Shown in pieces: positions 8,015 through 17,042 of a DNA stretch of 64,000 nucleotides. Both the position numbers and the translations under genes were made by a program. The stretch is taken from NCBI GenBank assembly GCA_946886855.1, contig CAMPJJ010000014.1, positions 10,486-74,485 on the forward strand. Reading direction: 5' to 3'. Source of the stretch: an uncultured Roseateles sp. (GTDB lineage: Bacteria; Pseudomonadota; Gammaproteobacteria; Burkholderiales; Burkholderiaceae). Each line of letters begins with the position of its first letter. Position 1 is the first letter of the stretch. The notes below the pieces were generated by a model. It had not been told where the DNA came from. It saw only the letters and a list, made by a program, of their open reading frames with translations, and ran no database searches.

Positions 8015-9100
8015 TCATTGCCCGTAGACCCGGACCAGCGAGGGATCGATGCCGACCGAGACGCGGCCGCCCTGCGCAAACTTGGACAGCCCCGCCTGGT
8101 GGGGCTGATCCACGGCCAGCACCTGCTCGCCGACCTGCACGCGGTAGCGCGCGAACTCGCCGTGGAACTCCACCGCCTCGACGATGCCGGGCAACCAGGA
8201 GAACCGGGCATCGAGGTGCGCGTCGGCGACGTCCAGGCGGATCGCCTGCGGCCGGATCGCCGCGATGGCCCGACGGCCTTCCGCCACGTCGGTCTCGACG
8301 CTGATGACGATGTCGCCCCATCCCGGAATGCCCAGCCGGACGGCGCGCCCGCGGTTGGCGCGCACTATGCCTTCCAGCAGGTTCATCGTGCCGACGAAGC
8401 CGGCGACGAAGGGGGTCGCCGGGTAGTCGTACAGGACGATCGGCGTGCCGACCTGCTGGACGATGCCCCGGTCGAGCACGGCGATCCGGTCCGCGCTGGT
8501 CATGGCCTCCTCCTGGTCATGGGTCACGAAGATCGTCGTGATCCCCAGACGCCGCTGGAGCTTGAGGAGTTCCCGGCGCATCTGCACCCGCAGGGACCGG
8601 TCGAGGTTGGACAGCGGCTCGTCCAGCAGCAGCACCTGCGGCTCGGTCACCAGGGTCCTCGCCAGCGCCACCCGCTGCTGCTGTCCGCCTGACAGCTCCC
8701 ACGGACTGCGATGGCCCAGACCGCCGAGCTCGACCTGATCGAGCACTTCGGAGACCCGCTCGTCGATCAGCCTGCGGGCCAGCCCGCGCTCGACCAGACC
8801 GAAAGCGACGTTCTCCCGCACGTTCAGGTGGGGCCACAACGCATAGTTCTGGAACACCATGCCCACGCGCCGTCCCCACGCCGGTTCGTCCACGAGTTCC
8901 CGACCGTCGATGAAGAGCCGCCCCTGCTGGTGTTGAAGGAATCCGGCGATGACCCGCAGCAAGGTGGACTTGCCGGAACCGGACGGTCCCAGCAGCGCAA
9001 AGAATTCACCCGGCGCGATGTCCAGCGTGACGCCGTCCAGCACGGTCACCTTGCCGTAGGAGAGGCGCAACTCTTCGCATCTGACGCTGACGCTGTTCAT
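8015..9100 (-). CDS. ABC transporter ATP-binding protein (second copy)
   Basis: 361-residue ATPase of the iron/spermidine/phosphonate-type importer group. Walker A is GPSGSGKST, the Q-loop is in MVFQNYALWPH, the signature is LSGGQQQRVALARTL, Walker B is LLLDEPLSN, and the switch His is in TIFVTHDQEE. A TOBE-type C-terminal regulatory domain follows. I chose the ATG at 9100 because the protein then aligns end to end with its neighbour (MNSVSVRCEELRLSYG versus MKKISVQCRGIRLAYG); an ATG at 9136 is possible. It is a close paralogue of the adjacent ATPase, so the operon has two nucleotide-binding subunits. Confidence 0.92.
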   Translation of the reverse strand: MNSVSVRCEELRLSYGKVTVLDGVTLDIAPGEFFALLGPSGSGKSTLLRVIAGFLQHQQGRLFIDGRELVDEPAWGRRVGMVFQNYALWPHLNVRENVAFGLVERGLARRLIDERVSEVLDQVELGGLGHRSPWELSGGQQQRVALARTLVTEPQVLLLDEPLSNLDRSLRVQMRRELLKLQRRLGITTIFVTHDQEEAMTSADRIAVLDRGIVQQVGTPIVLYDYPATPFVAGFVGTMNLLEGIVRANRGRAVRLGIPGWGDIVISVETDVAEGRRAIAAIRPQAIRLDVADAHLDARFSWLPGIVEAVEFHGEFARYRVQVGEQVLAVDQPHQAGLSKFAQGGRVSVGIDPSLVRVYGQ

Positions 9101-9194
9101 GCGTGTCGCTCGTTGACGGCCCGTGATGTCGATCATCGGACGCCGGCCGCGTAGTGTGGACGAAGCGGACGGCCCGCTCTACCCGGGTCATTGC

Positions 9195-10280
9195 TCATGC
9201 CGGCAGCATGCGCGCCTGGGAGCGTTCCAGTCCCACGCCCACCTTGCTGCCGGGAGAGAACTTGCGCAAGCCGGCGTGGTGCGGCTGATCGACGGCCACC
9301 AGCTGCGAGCCCACCCGCACCTGGTAACGCGTGGACTCTCCCAGGAACTCGCTGGACGCCACGACCCCGTTCATCCAGAAGAGGCGCGGGTCGGCGATGT
9401 CCGACGCGGCGTGGATGTGCAGCACATGGGGCCGGACGCTCAGCACCGCCCGGTCGCCGGCCGGCGGCCGACCGTCCATCGGGACCTCGATGTCGCCGAC
9501 GCCGTCGATGTCGAGCGTCAGCCCGCGCTCCTTGCGGGCGCGCACGGTGCCGCGCAGCAGATTCATGGTGCCGACGAAGCCCGCGACGAACTCATTGGCC
9601 GGGAAGTCGAACAGCTCGGTCGGCGTCCCCACCTGCTGGACGACGCCCTTGTCGAGCACCGCCATGCGATCGGCCGTCGTCATGGCCTCTTCCTGATCAT
9701 GGGTCACGAAGATGGTCGTGATGCCCAGGCGCCGCTGCAGCGCCAGCAGTTCCTGACGCATCTGCACGCGCAATGACTTGTCCAGGTTGGACAGGGGCTC
9801 GTCCAGCAGCAGCACTTGCGGTTCGATCACGAGGGTGCGCGCCAGCGCGACCCGCTGCTGCTGCCCGCCGGAGAGCTGACCGGGGCGCCGCTTCGCGAGG
9901 TCCTGCAGGCCCACCAGCGCCAGGGCGGCTTCGACCTTGCGGGCCAGGGCGTCGCGTGGGACGCGGCGCTCCACCAGGCCGAACGCGACGTTGTCCCAGA
10001 CGGTCATGTGGGGCCACAGCGCATAGCTCTGGAACACCATCCCGATGTTGCGCTGCCAGGGCGCGGTCCCGGTGAGATCGAGCCCGTCGATGAGCAACTG
10101 CCCCTGCTGGTGCTGGTTGAATCCCGCGATCACGCGCAACAGCGTGGATTTGCCTGAACCCGACGGTCCGAGCAGCGCGAAGAACTCGCCGGGGCGGACG
10201 TCGACGTCGACGTCCTTCAGCACCTCGTTGCGGCCATAGGCCAGCCGGATGCCGCGGCATTGGACACTGATCTTCTTCAT
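9195..10280 (-). CDS. ABC transporter ATP-binding protein (first copy)
   Basis: 361-residue ATPase of the same family as its downstream neighbour. Walker A GPSGSGKST, MVFQSYALWPH, LSGGQQQRVALARTL, LLLDEPLSN and TIFVTHDQEE are intact. A TOBE-like C-terminal part ends in a section that is also shared (VAVDQPHHAGLRKFSPG here, LAVDQPHQAGLSKFAQG in the copy). The start ATG 10280 has GGAG 7 nt upstream. It follows the permease gene after 25 nt. With one fused permease chain carrying two transport domains, two different ATPases could form a heterodimer; that is inference. Confidence 0.93.
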   Translation of the reverse strand: MKKISVQCRGIRLAYGRNEVLKDVDVDVRPGEFFALLGPSGSGKSTLLRVIAGFNQHQQGQLLIDGLDLTGTAPWQRNIGMVFQSYALWPHMTVWDNVAFGLVERRVPRDALARKVEAALALVGLQDLAKRRPGQLSGGQQQRVALARTLVIEPQVLLLDEPLSNLDKSLRVQMRQELLALQRRLGITTIFVTHDQEEAMTTADRMAVLDKGVVQQVGTPTELFDFPANEFVAGFVGTMNLLRGTVRARKERGLTLDIDGVGDIEVPMDGRPPAGDRAVLSVRPHVLHIHAASDIADPRLFWMNGVVASSEFLGESTRYQVRVGSQLVAVDQPHHAGLRKFSPGSKVGVGLERSQARMLPA

Positions 10281-10305
10281 GGTTGCACTCCAGTTCAAAA
10301 GGGGC

Positions 10306-12057
10306 TCAGGCGCGCGCGGTGGCCTTGCCGGCGGTAGGCGGGCGGGCGTCCGGGGTCGCGTCGCCGGCAGGGCCTGCGCGTCGGAGCGTGCCCGTGCGTT
10401 CGACGATCAGGTGGGACGCGTAGGTGCCGAGCGCCACCACCGCGATCGCCAGCACGCCCAGGGCGGCGCCGGGACCGCGTCCGGCGATGCTCTGCATGTA
10501 GAGGTAGATGCCGTAGCTCATGGGCGCCTGCGATTGCGAGGACGTGAGCAGGATGGTGGCCGACAGCTCGACGGCCGCCGTGACGAAGCTGGTGACGAAC
10601 CCGGCCAGGATGCCGCCCGCCATCAGCGGCACCATCACGCGCCGGATCGTGCGCAGCTTGGTGGCGCCCAGGCTTTCGGCCGCCTCCTCCAGCGAGGTGT
10701 GGACCTGCTGCAGCGCGGCGATGCACGAGCGCAAGGCATAGGGCAGTCGACGCACCGCGTAGGCGATCATGATGATGAACCACGTGCTGGTCAGCATCAC
10801 GTCGGTGCCGGGCACCGCGACACCGCGGAAGAAGCGCAGATAGCCGATCGCCAGCACCAGGCCGGGCACCGCGAGCGCGGCGCTGGCCAGCCAGTCGAGC
10901 CACTGCCGGGCCGGCAGCTGGGTCCTCAGGATCAGGTAGGCGATCGTCGTTCCCAGCAGGACGTCGATGCCGGCGGCCATGCCGCAATAGAGCAGGGTGT
11001 TGCCGACCATGCCGCCCGCGTCGTGGAACACCGCGCCGTAGTGCGCCAGCGTGTAGCCGTCGGGCAGCGGGGCGAAGCTCCACACCGAAGCGAAGGACAG
11101 CAGCAGCACGCCCAGGTGGGGCGACAGGGTCAGCAGCAGGACCAGCCCGATCCAGGCATAGGCGGCCAGCGAGCCCGCCCTGGACAGCTTGCGCCGCTGG
11201 ATGCTGCCGCCGCCCTTCTGGGTGGTGGCGTAGTCCTTGCCCTTGAGCACCCGGGCCGACAGGGCCATCGCCGCGATCGAGAACACGATCATGAGCACGC
11301 TGGTGACGTAGCCCAGCGGATCGTCGATGCCGACCTGGGTGATGCGCAGGTAGGCCTGGGGGGCCAGCATGTTGGTGGTGCCCAGCACGAGCGGCGTCCC
11401 CAGATCGTCGAACACCTTGATGAAGACCAGGGACGCGCCGGCGACGAAGCCGGGCATGGCCAGCGGGAAGATCACCCGGCGGAACAGCCGCCAGCCGCGG
11501 CACCCCAGGTTCAGGGCCGCTTCTTCCATGGCGCCGTCGATGTTGCGCAGGGCCAGAGTGAGATTCATCAGGATGAAGGGGAAGTAGTGCAGCGCCTCCA
11601 CGAAGATGACCCCGTTGAGCCCGTCCATGATCGGCACGGTGACGCCCAGATGCGCTTCGAGCAGCAGGTTGATGGTCCCCGAGCGGCCGAAGATCAGCTG
11701 CATGGCCACCGCGCCGACGAAGGGCGGCATGATCAGCGGCAGCACCCCCAGCGTCTGGATCAGCAAAGCGCCGCGGAACTCGAAGCGGACGGTGAAGTAG
11801 GCCAGCGGCACCGCGATCAAGGCCGCCGCCAGCGTGGCCATGGTCGCGACGTAGAGGCTGTTCTGGAACGCCTCCATCATCAGCGGCTGGTGCAGGAAGG
11901 CCGAGAAATGGCCCAGCGTCAGGCTGCCGTCGGCATTGACGAAGGCGGAGAAGAACACCCACGCCACCGGCAGCACCAGGAACAGCAGCAGGAAGGCCAC
12001 GACGAGGCCCGCCGCCAACCAGGCGCCGGGTCGATTCGAATGGGGGGAGAAGGACAT
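10306..12057 (-). CDS. ABC transporter permease with two fused transport domains
   Basis: 583-residue inner-membrane permease of the FbpB/ThiP type: two MetI-like halves in one chain, about 12 membrane segments. The first segment is WLAAGLVVAFLLLFLVLPVAW. Each half has an EAA-like loop contacting the ATPase (EEAALNLGCRGWRLFRRVIFPL in the first, EEAAESLGATKLRTIRRVMVPL in the second). The start ATG gives MSFSPHSNRPG and lies 8 nt after the binding-protein stop. An open frame continues upstream, but that part overlaps the binding-protein gene and is not coding. Substrate is unknown. Confidence 0.93.
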   Translation of the reverse strand: MSFSPHSNRPGAWLAAGLVVAFLLLFLVLPVAWVFFSAFVNADGSLTLGHFSAFLHQPLMMEAFQNSLYVATMATLAAALIAVPLAYFTVRFEFRGALLIQTLGVLPLIMPPFVGAVAMQLIFGRSGTINLLLEAHLGVTVPIMDGLNGVIFVEALHYFPFILMNLTLALRNIDGAMEEAALNLGCRGWRLFRRVIFPLAMPGFVAGASLVFIKVFDDLGTPLVLGTTNMLAPQAYLRITQVGIDDPLGYVTSVLMIVFSIAAMALSARVLKGKDYATTQKGGGSIQRRKLSRAGSLAAYAWIGLVLLLTLSPHLGVLLLSFASVWSFAPLPDGYTLAHYGAVFHDAGGMVGNTLLYCGMAAGIDVLLGTTIAYLILRTQLPARQWLDWLASAALAVPGLVLAIGYLRFFRGVAVPGTDVMLTSTWFIIMIAYAVRRLPYALRSCIAALQQVHTSLEEAAESLGATKLRTIRRVMVPLMAGGILAGFVTSFVTAAVELSATILLTSSQSQAPMSYGIYLYMQSIAGRGPGAALGVLAIAVVALGTYASHLIVERTGTLRRAGPAGDATPDARPPTAGKATARA

Positions 12058-12065
12058 GCCCGGCC

Positions 12066-13394
12066 TCACTTGACGAGCGCCGCGGCTTCTTCCGCCAGTT
12101 GGCGGGCCAGCCTGTAGTTGTCGAGCGCCTTGGCGTTCCACGCGCCCTCGACCCCGGTCACCTGCTTGTTGGCGTCGGCATCCTTCTTGTCGGAGGTGAA
12201 CAGCGCCAGGAAGCGCGCATCTCGGGACATCGCCTCCGAGACCAGGGGCGTGAAGACCAGGTCGCGGGCGCGCCTGACGCGGCTGGCGGCCTCCGCGTTC
12301 GGCTTGGCGGCCAGCGCCGCCTCGGCCGTCTGGATCGCCCGGGTCGCGGCCTGAAGTTCCTTGTGACGGAAGGTGATGGTCTGGTCGAACAGCGCGGTGA
12401 CCAGGAAGTAACGGGCGGCCGAGAGTTCCGGATCGAATTTCACCTTGGCCCGCCGGGCGACCTCGAACGCGTTGGGATATCCGGCCGGCATCTTCATCCT
12501 GTCGGGCGGCAGCACCGGCAGGCGCGACAGCTGCGGCAGCGTGAGCAACTCCTGACCCTCCCTGGAGAGCGCGAAGCTGATGAAGCGCCGGGCCTCGGCC
12601 GGGTTCTTGCCGCCCGTGATCAGCGCGATGCTCGCGGGCACGACCGCGGTCACGGACGGGTAGGCGAACTCCACGGGGAAGCCGGAGAACTTGCCGCTCA
12701 GACCGAAGAAATCGATCACCAGGCCGATGCCGAACTGACCGTTGTTGACGCCGTCGGGGACCCCGAAGCTGCGCTCCGTGATGGCCGCCGCGTTGCCCGC
12801 GATCTGCAGCACCTGGGTCCAGCCCTTGTCCCAGCCTTCGCCCTGCAGGATCGCCTCGATGGTGAGATGCGTCGTGCCGGAACGCGACGGCGAGCTGAGC
12901 GCGACATGGCTGAAGTAGACGGGCTTGGTCAGGTCCGACCATTCCAGCGGCACCGGCAGTTTCTTGGCCGCCAGATAGCGCGTGTTCCACATCAGCCCGT
13001 AGCCGCCCAGGGCCTGCCCGAGGTACAGGCCGTCCGGATCGTTGATCGGATAGCCGGCGATCTCCGCGGGCACCGCCGGATTGCGGAGGTCGGCCACGCG
13101 TTCCAGGAGCTTGGCCTTCGCGAGCACCTCGAAGGCATCGGGCGCGGAAGCCCAGAAGACATCGGGCCGATGGCCCGGGCCCAGCTCCCGCACATAGGCG
13201 ACGCCCGAGGTGGTGCTCTTGTTGAGGATCTCCAGCCGGATGTCCGGATGGAGCTTCTCGAAAGCGGTCTTGTAGGCCTGCGTCAGTTCCTTGGGGAAGG
13301 ACGTCACGACCGATACGGTGCCGGCCTGGGCCAGCGGAGCGGCGAGGGCGGCCAGCGCGAGCGCGGCGGACTTGAGCATGCGACGGGTGATCAC
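12066..13394 (-). CDS. ABC transporter substrate-binding protein
   Basis: 442-residue periplasmic binding protein of the iron/phosphonate/phosphoglycerate (type 2) group. The GTG start at 13394 is supported by AAGGAG 6 nt upstream; an ATG at 13415 is the alternative. The signal peptide RRMLKSAALALAALAAPLAQA is followed by GTVSVVTSFPKELTQAY, the usual first strand. Text such as HPDIRLEILNKST, DVFWASAPDAFE and GLMWNTRYL is family-like. It heads an operon with a permease, two ATPases and LysR. An acid phosphatase, porin and pyruvate kinase diverge from it, so an organophosphate or phosphonate substrate is a reasonable guess, not a demonstration. Confidence 0.88.
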   Translation of the reverse strand: MITRRMLKSAALALAALAAPLAQAGTVSVVTSFPKELTQAYKTAFEKLHPDIRLEILNKSTTSGVAYVRELGPGHRPDVFWASAPDAFEVLAKAKLLERVADLRNPAVPAEIAGYPINDPDGLYLGQALGGYGLMWNTRYLAAKKLPVPLEWSDLTKPVYFSHVALSSPSRSGTTHLTIEAILQGEGWDKGWTQVLQIAGNAAAITERSFGVPDGVNNGQFGIGLVIDFFGLSGKFSGFPVEFAYPSVTAVVPASIALITGGKNPAEARRFISFALSREGQELLTLPQLSRLPVLPPDRMKMPAGYPNAFEVARRAKVKFDPELSAARYFLVTALFDQTITFRHKELQAATRAIQTAEAALAAKPNAEAASRVRRARDLVFTPLVSEAMSRDARFLALFTSDKKDADANKQVTGVEGAWNAKALDNYRLARQLAEEAAALVK

Positions 13395-13702
13395 GGTTGT
13401 CTCCTTCGACGTCATCTGTTCGGCGGTTGCCGACGTCTTCTTTCTGATGGCGCGCCGATGCTCCGCGAAGAGCCGGCCGTGCGTCCAATCAGACTTTGTG
13501 ATCCGTCCCATCAGACCGGGCGCGTCGCGCCGGCCGGATCCGCAGGGCGTCCGGACGCATTGCCGGCGCTGATGCCGCGGATCAGAAACGGTGATTGGCT
13601 GCGGAGGATCTCTTTCCGTACGCTGTACCCCGCCTGATTCGATACGGCATGGCTGCAGCCCGACCCGCATCGGCAAGACATCAACAATCACAGGAGACGA
13701 CG
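13395..13702. promoter_or_regulatory. Divergent control region
   Basis: 308 nt without a convincing gene separate the ABC importer operon (minus) from the acid phosphatase gene (plus). It must hold both promoters. A weak plus-strand candidate is TTGGCT (13595-13600) with TACGCT 18 nt later. Good ribosome sites sit at each edge (AAGGAG for the GTG at 13394, AGGAG for the ATG at 13703). I see no clear long palindrome. Confidence 0.4.
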
Positions 13703-14398
13703 ATGAAGATGAGCAAGCTGCTGCTGTGCCTGGCCTTGCTGCTGCCGTCCGGGCAGGCCGCCTGGGCCGGGGAAGCGGGTGCGGCCTACCTGGATGCGTC
13801 GCGCATCGATTCCACCCGGTTCATGGCGCCGCCGCCGGCTGCGGACGAGACCCGCCGGGAGATCGACTGGATGCTCGACCTGCAAAGGAAACGGACGCCG
13901 GAACAGGCGGCGCGATCGGTCGCGGACCTGGAGCAGAGCGTGTTCCGTTTCGCCGATGTGATGGGCCCGCGGTTCGTCGAATCGGAACTGCCGCGCGTGG
14001 CCGATTTCTTCAAGCGGCTCTACAGGACGGAGAGCGCCTTCAACAAGCAGGGCAAGGGGCTCTGGAAGCGCGAGCGCCCGCCCGTGGCCGACGCGCGGCT
14101 GAAGCCGGTGGCCACCTATGCCAGCGGCGGGTCCTATCCCAGCGGTCATGCGGCCTTCGCCTTCCTGGCGGCCATCGCGCTGGCCGACATGGTGCCCGAG
14201 CGGCGGGATCAGATCTTTGCGCGGGCCAGGGAGTTCGGTGACAACCGGGTGCTGGGCGGGGTCCATTACCCCAGCGACGTCGAAGCCGGCCGCCAGATGG
14301 CGGTGATGATCGCCGCGCTCGTCCAGCAGAACCCGGCCTACCTGGCCGACTTCGCCGCGGCACGGATCGAATTGCGACGCGCACTCGACCTCCCCTGA
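13703..14398 (+). CDS. Class A-type (PAP2) acid phosphatase, secreted
   Basis: 231-residue periplasmic phosphatase. The signal peptide MKMSKLLLCLALLLPSGQAAWA is followed by YLDASRIDSTRFMAPPP, typical of class A non-specific acid phosphatases. The PAP2 catalytic motifs are present: KRERP, SYPSGH with His149, and NRVLGGVHYPSD with Arg182, His188 and Asp192. The enzyme should release phosphate from organic phosphomonoesters in the periplasm. AGGAG lies 6 nt before the ATG. A porin gene follows on the same strand and an importer diverges upstream, consistent with scavenging of organophosphates. Confidence 0.9.
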   Translation: MKMSKLLLCLALLLPSGQAAWAGEAGAAYLDASRIDSTRFMAPPPAADETRREIDWMLDLQRKRTPEQAARSVADLEQSVFRFADVMGPRFVESELPRVADFFKRLYRTESAFNKQGKGLWKRERPPVADARLKPVATYASGGSYPSGHAAFAFLAAIALADMVPERRDQIFARAREFGDNRVLGGVHYPSDVEAGRQMAVMIAALVQQNPAYLADFAAARIELRRALDLP

Positions 14399-14404
14399 TC
14401 GACC

Positions 14405-14431
14405 CTGATCCCGCTGATCCCGCTGATCCCC
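14405..14431 (+). repeat. Short 9-nt tandem repeat
   Basis: Three copies of CTGATCCCG (last copy CTGATCCCC) directly after the phosphatase stop. No stem structure; probably replication slippage. Confidence 0.6.
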
Positions 14432-14525
14432 TGAACGCCTGACGTCCGCGTCGCCCCCGCGCGCGGCCTGGCGGAGCCCTGTCCGCCCGCAGGCACATCG
14501 CCCCCTCCAAGACGAAAAGGTCCCC

Positions 14526-15482
14526 ATGAAAACGTCCAAGTTCCTCGGCACCGCGTTGTGCCTCGCCGTCGGCGTTGTCGGCGCCGTAGCGGCCCAGCCA
14601 AGCGCCGTGACCATCGCTGGCAAGATCGATCTCGGCGTCGGCCGCAACATCGGCGCCACGCGCACCGGCGTGCAGGATGCCGCCGGCAGCCGCCTGAGCC
14701 TGCGCGGCGATGAAGATCTGGGCGGCGGCCTGCGCGCCCTCTTTGCGCTCGAGCACCGGTTTTCGCCCGACACGGGCATGCAGACGGACGCCACGCGCTT
14801 CTGGCAGGGCTATGCGACCGTCGGCCTGCGCCATGCCTGGGGCAGCATCCATCTCGGCCACCAGTACACCGCGGCCTACTCCCTGGCGCAGAACGTCATC
14901 GATCCCTGGGGCGGCGACACCGTGGCGCAGTTGCGCACGGCCTGGCGCGGCGGCGTGGCCCGCACGCGCGTCTCCGACTCGATCCGCTACGACTACGGGG
15001 CCGACGGGGTGAACGTCGCGGCCTCGCTGGGCGAAGCCGTCGTCGACGGGGCGGGCGCCGGACCCGACCGGCCCTTCTCGATCGCCGCCAACTATGCGGT
15101 GGGGGCGCTGCTCGTGGCGGCGGGTTGGGAGGATCCCGCCCATGCCGAGGACCACCTGTTCAGCCTGGGCGCCACGTACCGCATCGGCGGCACCACGCTG
15201 GCCGCCGGCTGGTCCCGCGGCCGGACGACCCGGTCCGATCATTTCAGGTCCATCCTCCTGGCCGTGAACCACCGGGTCGGGGTGGGCAGCCTCCGGGCCG
15301 GGATGGTCACGGCCACGACGCGCACGGCGGCCGGGACGACGCGTGCCGAGACCCGCAAGCTCGGACTCGGCTACTTCCACCCCTTGTCCAAGCGGACCTT
15401 CCTCTACGTCAACGTCGCGCACGATCGCAAGGTCGAGGTGATGCCGTTCGGTTTCGACCTGGGCATGCAGCACAACTTCTGA
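14526..15482 (+). CDS. Outer-membrane porin (Gram-negative type)
   Basis: 318-residue general porin of the betaproteobacterial OmpC-like (Porin_4) family. A signal peptide ending at VAAQPS is followed by VTIAGKIDLGVG, the usual first strand, then SRLSLRGDEDLGGGLRALFALEHRF, a hallmark of these porins, and a terminal strand GFDLGMQHNF ending in Phe, needed for BAM insertion. Alternating hydrophobic strands run throughout. Length is slightly below the usual 340-380, suggesting short loops. The preceding 127 nt hold its own leader region. Placed between a periplasmic phosphatase and pyruvate kinase. Confidence 0.9.
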   Translation: MKTSKFLGTALCLAVGVVGAVAAQPSAVTIAGKIDLGVGRNIGATRTGVQDAAGSRLSLRGDEDLGGGLRALFALEHRFSPDTGMQTDATRFWQGYATVGLRHAWGSIHLGHQYTAAYSLAQNVIDPWGGDTVAQLRTAWRGGVARTRVSDSIRYDYGADGVNVAASLGEAVVDGAGAGPDRPFSIAANYAVGALLVAAGWEDPAHAEDHLFSLGATYRIGGTTLAAGWSRGRTTRSDHFRSILLAVNHRVGVGSLRAGMVTATTRTAAGTTRAETRKLGLGYFHPLSKRTFLYVNVAHDRKVEVMPFGFDLGMQHNF

Positions 15483-15543
15483 GCCGGCCGCGCCCGCCCC
15501 ATCCCTCCCGCAGCTGGTCTGCCACTTCCAGGACTTGACGCCG

Positions 15544-16998
15544 ATGTCTCTCGCCCTCCCGACCACCTCCGGACGTGCCGTCGACAGGCGCGGCCGTCGT
15601 GCCAAGATCGTGGCCACCCTGGGTCCGGCCAGTTCCGATGCCTGCACGATCCGGGCCCTGTTCGACGCCGGGGCTGACCTGTTCCGCCTCAACATGAGCC
15701 ATGGCACGAAGGCCTCGCACCGGGCGAACCTGGAAGCGATCCGGGCCATGGAGCTCGACACGGGCCGACCGGTCGCCGTCCTGCTGGATCTGCAGGGGCC
15801 GAAGTTGCGGATCGGCGCGTTCGCCGAAGGGCCCGTCGAACTGGCCGCGGGCAGCGGCTTCCGCCTGGATACGGACGCGGCGCCCGGGGATGGCGGCCGG
15901 GTGTGCTTGCCCCATCCCGAGATCTTCGCGGCGATGCGCGTGGACACGGACCTGCTGCTGGACGACGGGCGGCTGCGCCTGCGCGTCACCGACTGTGGCG
16001 CCGGGTTCATCGACACGGTGGTGGTGACCGGCGGGTGGTTGTCGGACCGCAAGGGCCTGAACGTGCCCTCGGTCCTGCTGCCGATGTCCGCGTTGACGGA
16101 CAAGGACCGCGTCGACCTGGCCTTCGGTCTGGAGATGGGGGTCGATTGGGTGGCGCTCTCCTTCGTGCAGCGGCCCGAGGACCTGGACGAGGTGCATGCC
16201 ATCGTCCGGGGTCGGGCGGGCGTGATGGCGAAACTCGAGAAGCCCGCGGCGATCGCTGCCCTGGAGGCCATCGTCCGTCAGGCCGACGCCGTCATGGTCG
16301 CTCGCGGCGACCTGGGTGTCGAGTTGCCGGCGGAACAGGTGCCGCGCCTCCAGAAGCGGATCATCCGGGCCTGCCGTGCGGCCGGCAAGCCGGTCATCGT
16401 CGCGACGCAGATGCTGGAGTCGATGATCCACGCGCCCGTGCCGACGCGCGCCGAGGCCTCGGACGTGGCGACCGCGATCTACGAAGGCAGCGACGCGGTC
16501 ATGCTGTCGGCCGAGTCGGCCTCCGGACGTTATCCACGAGAGGCGGTCGGCATGATGGATCGCATCATCCGCGAGGTCGAGTCGGACTGCCGCGACCGGC
16601 CCGCCGTCGACGTGCTGCCCGCGGACGCCCGTCCCGGTCCCGCCGCCGCCATCTCGCAGTGCCTGCGCACGGCCGCCGCGCTGCTGCGGGTCGCGGCGAT
16701 CGTGACCTACTCGAGTTCCGGTGCCACGGCGCTGCGCGTCGCGCGCGAGCGTCCCGCGGCGATCGTGCTGAGCATCACGCCCGATCCCGGCATCGCCCGC
16801 AGGCTGGTGTTGTCATGGGGCGTCCACTCGGTCCACCTGGCCGCCCCGGTCCGGGACATCCCGGACCTGCTCCGCCAAGCCTGCGAGGTGGCCCGCGATG
16901 AGGACATCGCCGTGGCCGGCGACCATCTCTGCATCGCGGCGGGAACGCCGTTCGGCGTCGCGGGCAGCACCAATTTCATTCACATCGTGAAGGCGTGA
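15544..16998 (+). CDS. pyk: Pyruvate kinase
   Basis: 484-residue pyruvate kinase, converting PEP and ADP to pyruvate and ATP. RRAKIVATLGPAS opens the barrel, FRLNMSHG and DLQGPKLRIG are active-site loops, the B domain spans about 80-160, and MVARGDLGVELP and KPVIVATQMLESM are the diagnostic metal and substrate motifs. Catalytic Lys lies in VMAKLEKPAAI. The C-terminal allosteric domain has TYSSSGATALRVARERPAA. I chose ATG 15544 over an in-frame TTG at 15535. The last codons run into an 8-nt tandem repeat. Confidence 0.95.
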   Translation: MSLALPTTSGRAVDRRGRRAKIVATLGPASSDACTIRALFDAGADLFRLNMSHGTKASHRANLEAIRAMELDTGRPVAVLLDLQGPKLRIGAFAEGPVELAAGSGFRLDTDAAPGDGGRVCLPHPEIFAAMRVDTDLLLDDGRLRLRVTDCGAGFIDTVVVTGGWLSDRKGLNVPSVLLPMSALTDKDRVDLAFGLEMGVDWVALSFVQRPEDLDEVHAIVRGRAGVMAKLEKPAAIAALEAIVRQADAVMVARGDLGVELPAEQVPRLQKRIIRACRAAGKPVIVATQMLESMIHAPVPTRAEASDVATAIYEGSDAVMLSAESASGRYPREAVGMMDRIIREVESDCRDRPAVDVLPADARPGPAAAISQCLRTAAALLRVAAIVTYSSSGATALRVARERPAAIVLSITPDPGIARRLVLSWGVHSVHLAAPVRDIPDLLRQACEVARDEDIAVAGDHLCIAAGTPFGVAGSTNFIHIVKA

Positions 16999-17040
16999 AG
17001 GCATGAAGGCATGAAGGGGTGAAGGGGTGAAGGGGTGAGG
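16987..17040 (+). repeat. 8-nt tandem repeat at the end of pyruvate kinase
   Basis: Nearly seven copies of a GTGAAGGC/ATGAAGGG unit. The first copy and a half encode the last residues and stop of pyruvate kinase; the rest fill the gap to the convergent enoyl-CoA hydratase gene. A change in copy number would alter the protein end. Confidence 0.8.
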
Positions 17041-17042
17041 CG

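Noticed and set aside
12058..13488. Upstream extension of the permease frame to more than 1000 residues
   Set aside because: It overlaps the binding-protein gene in another frame, has no recognisable domains, and the permease has a normal start at 12057.
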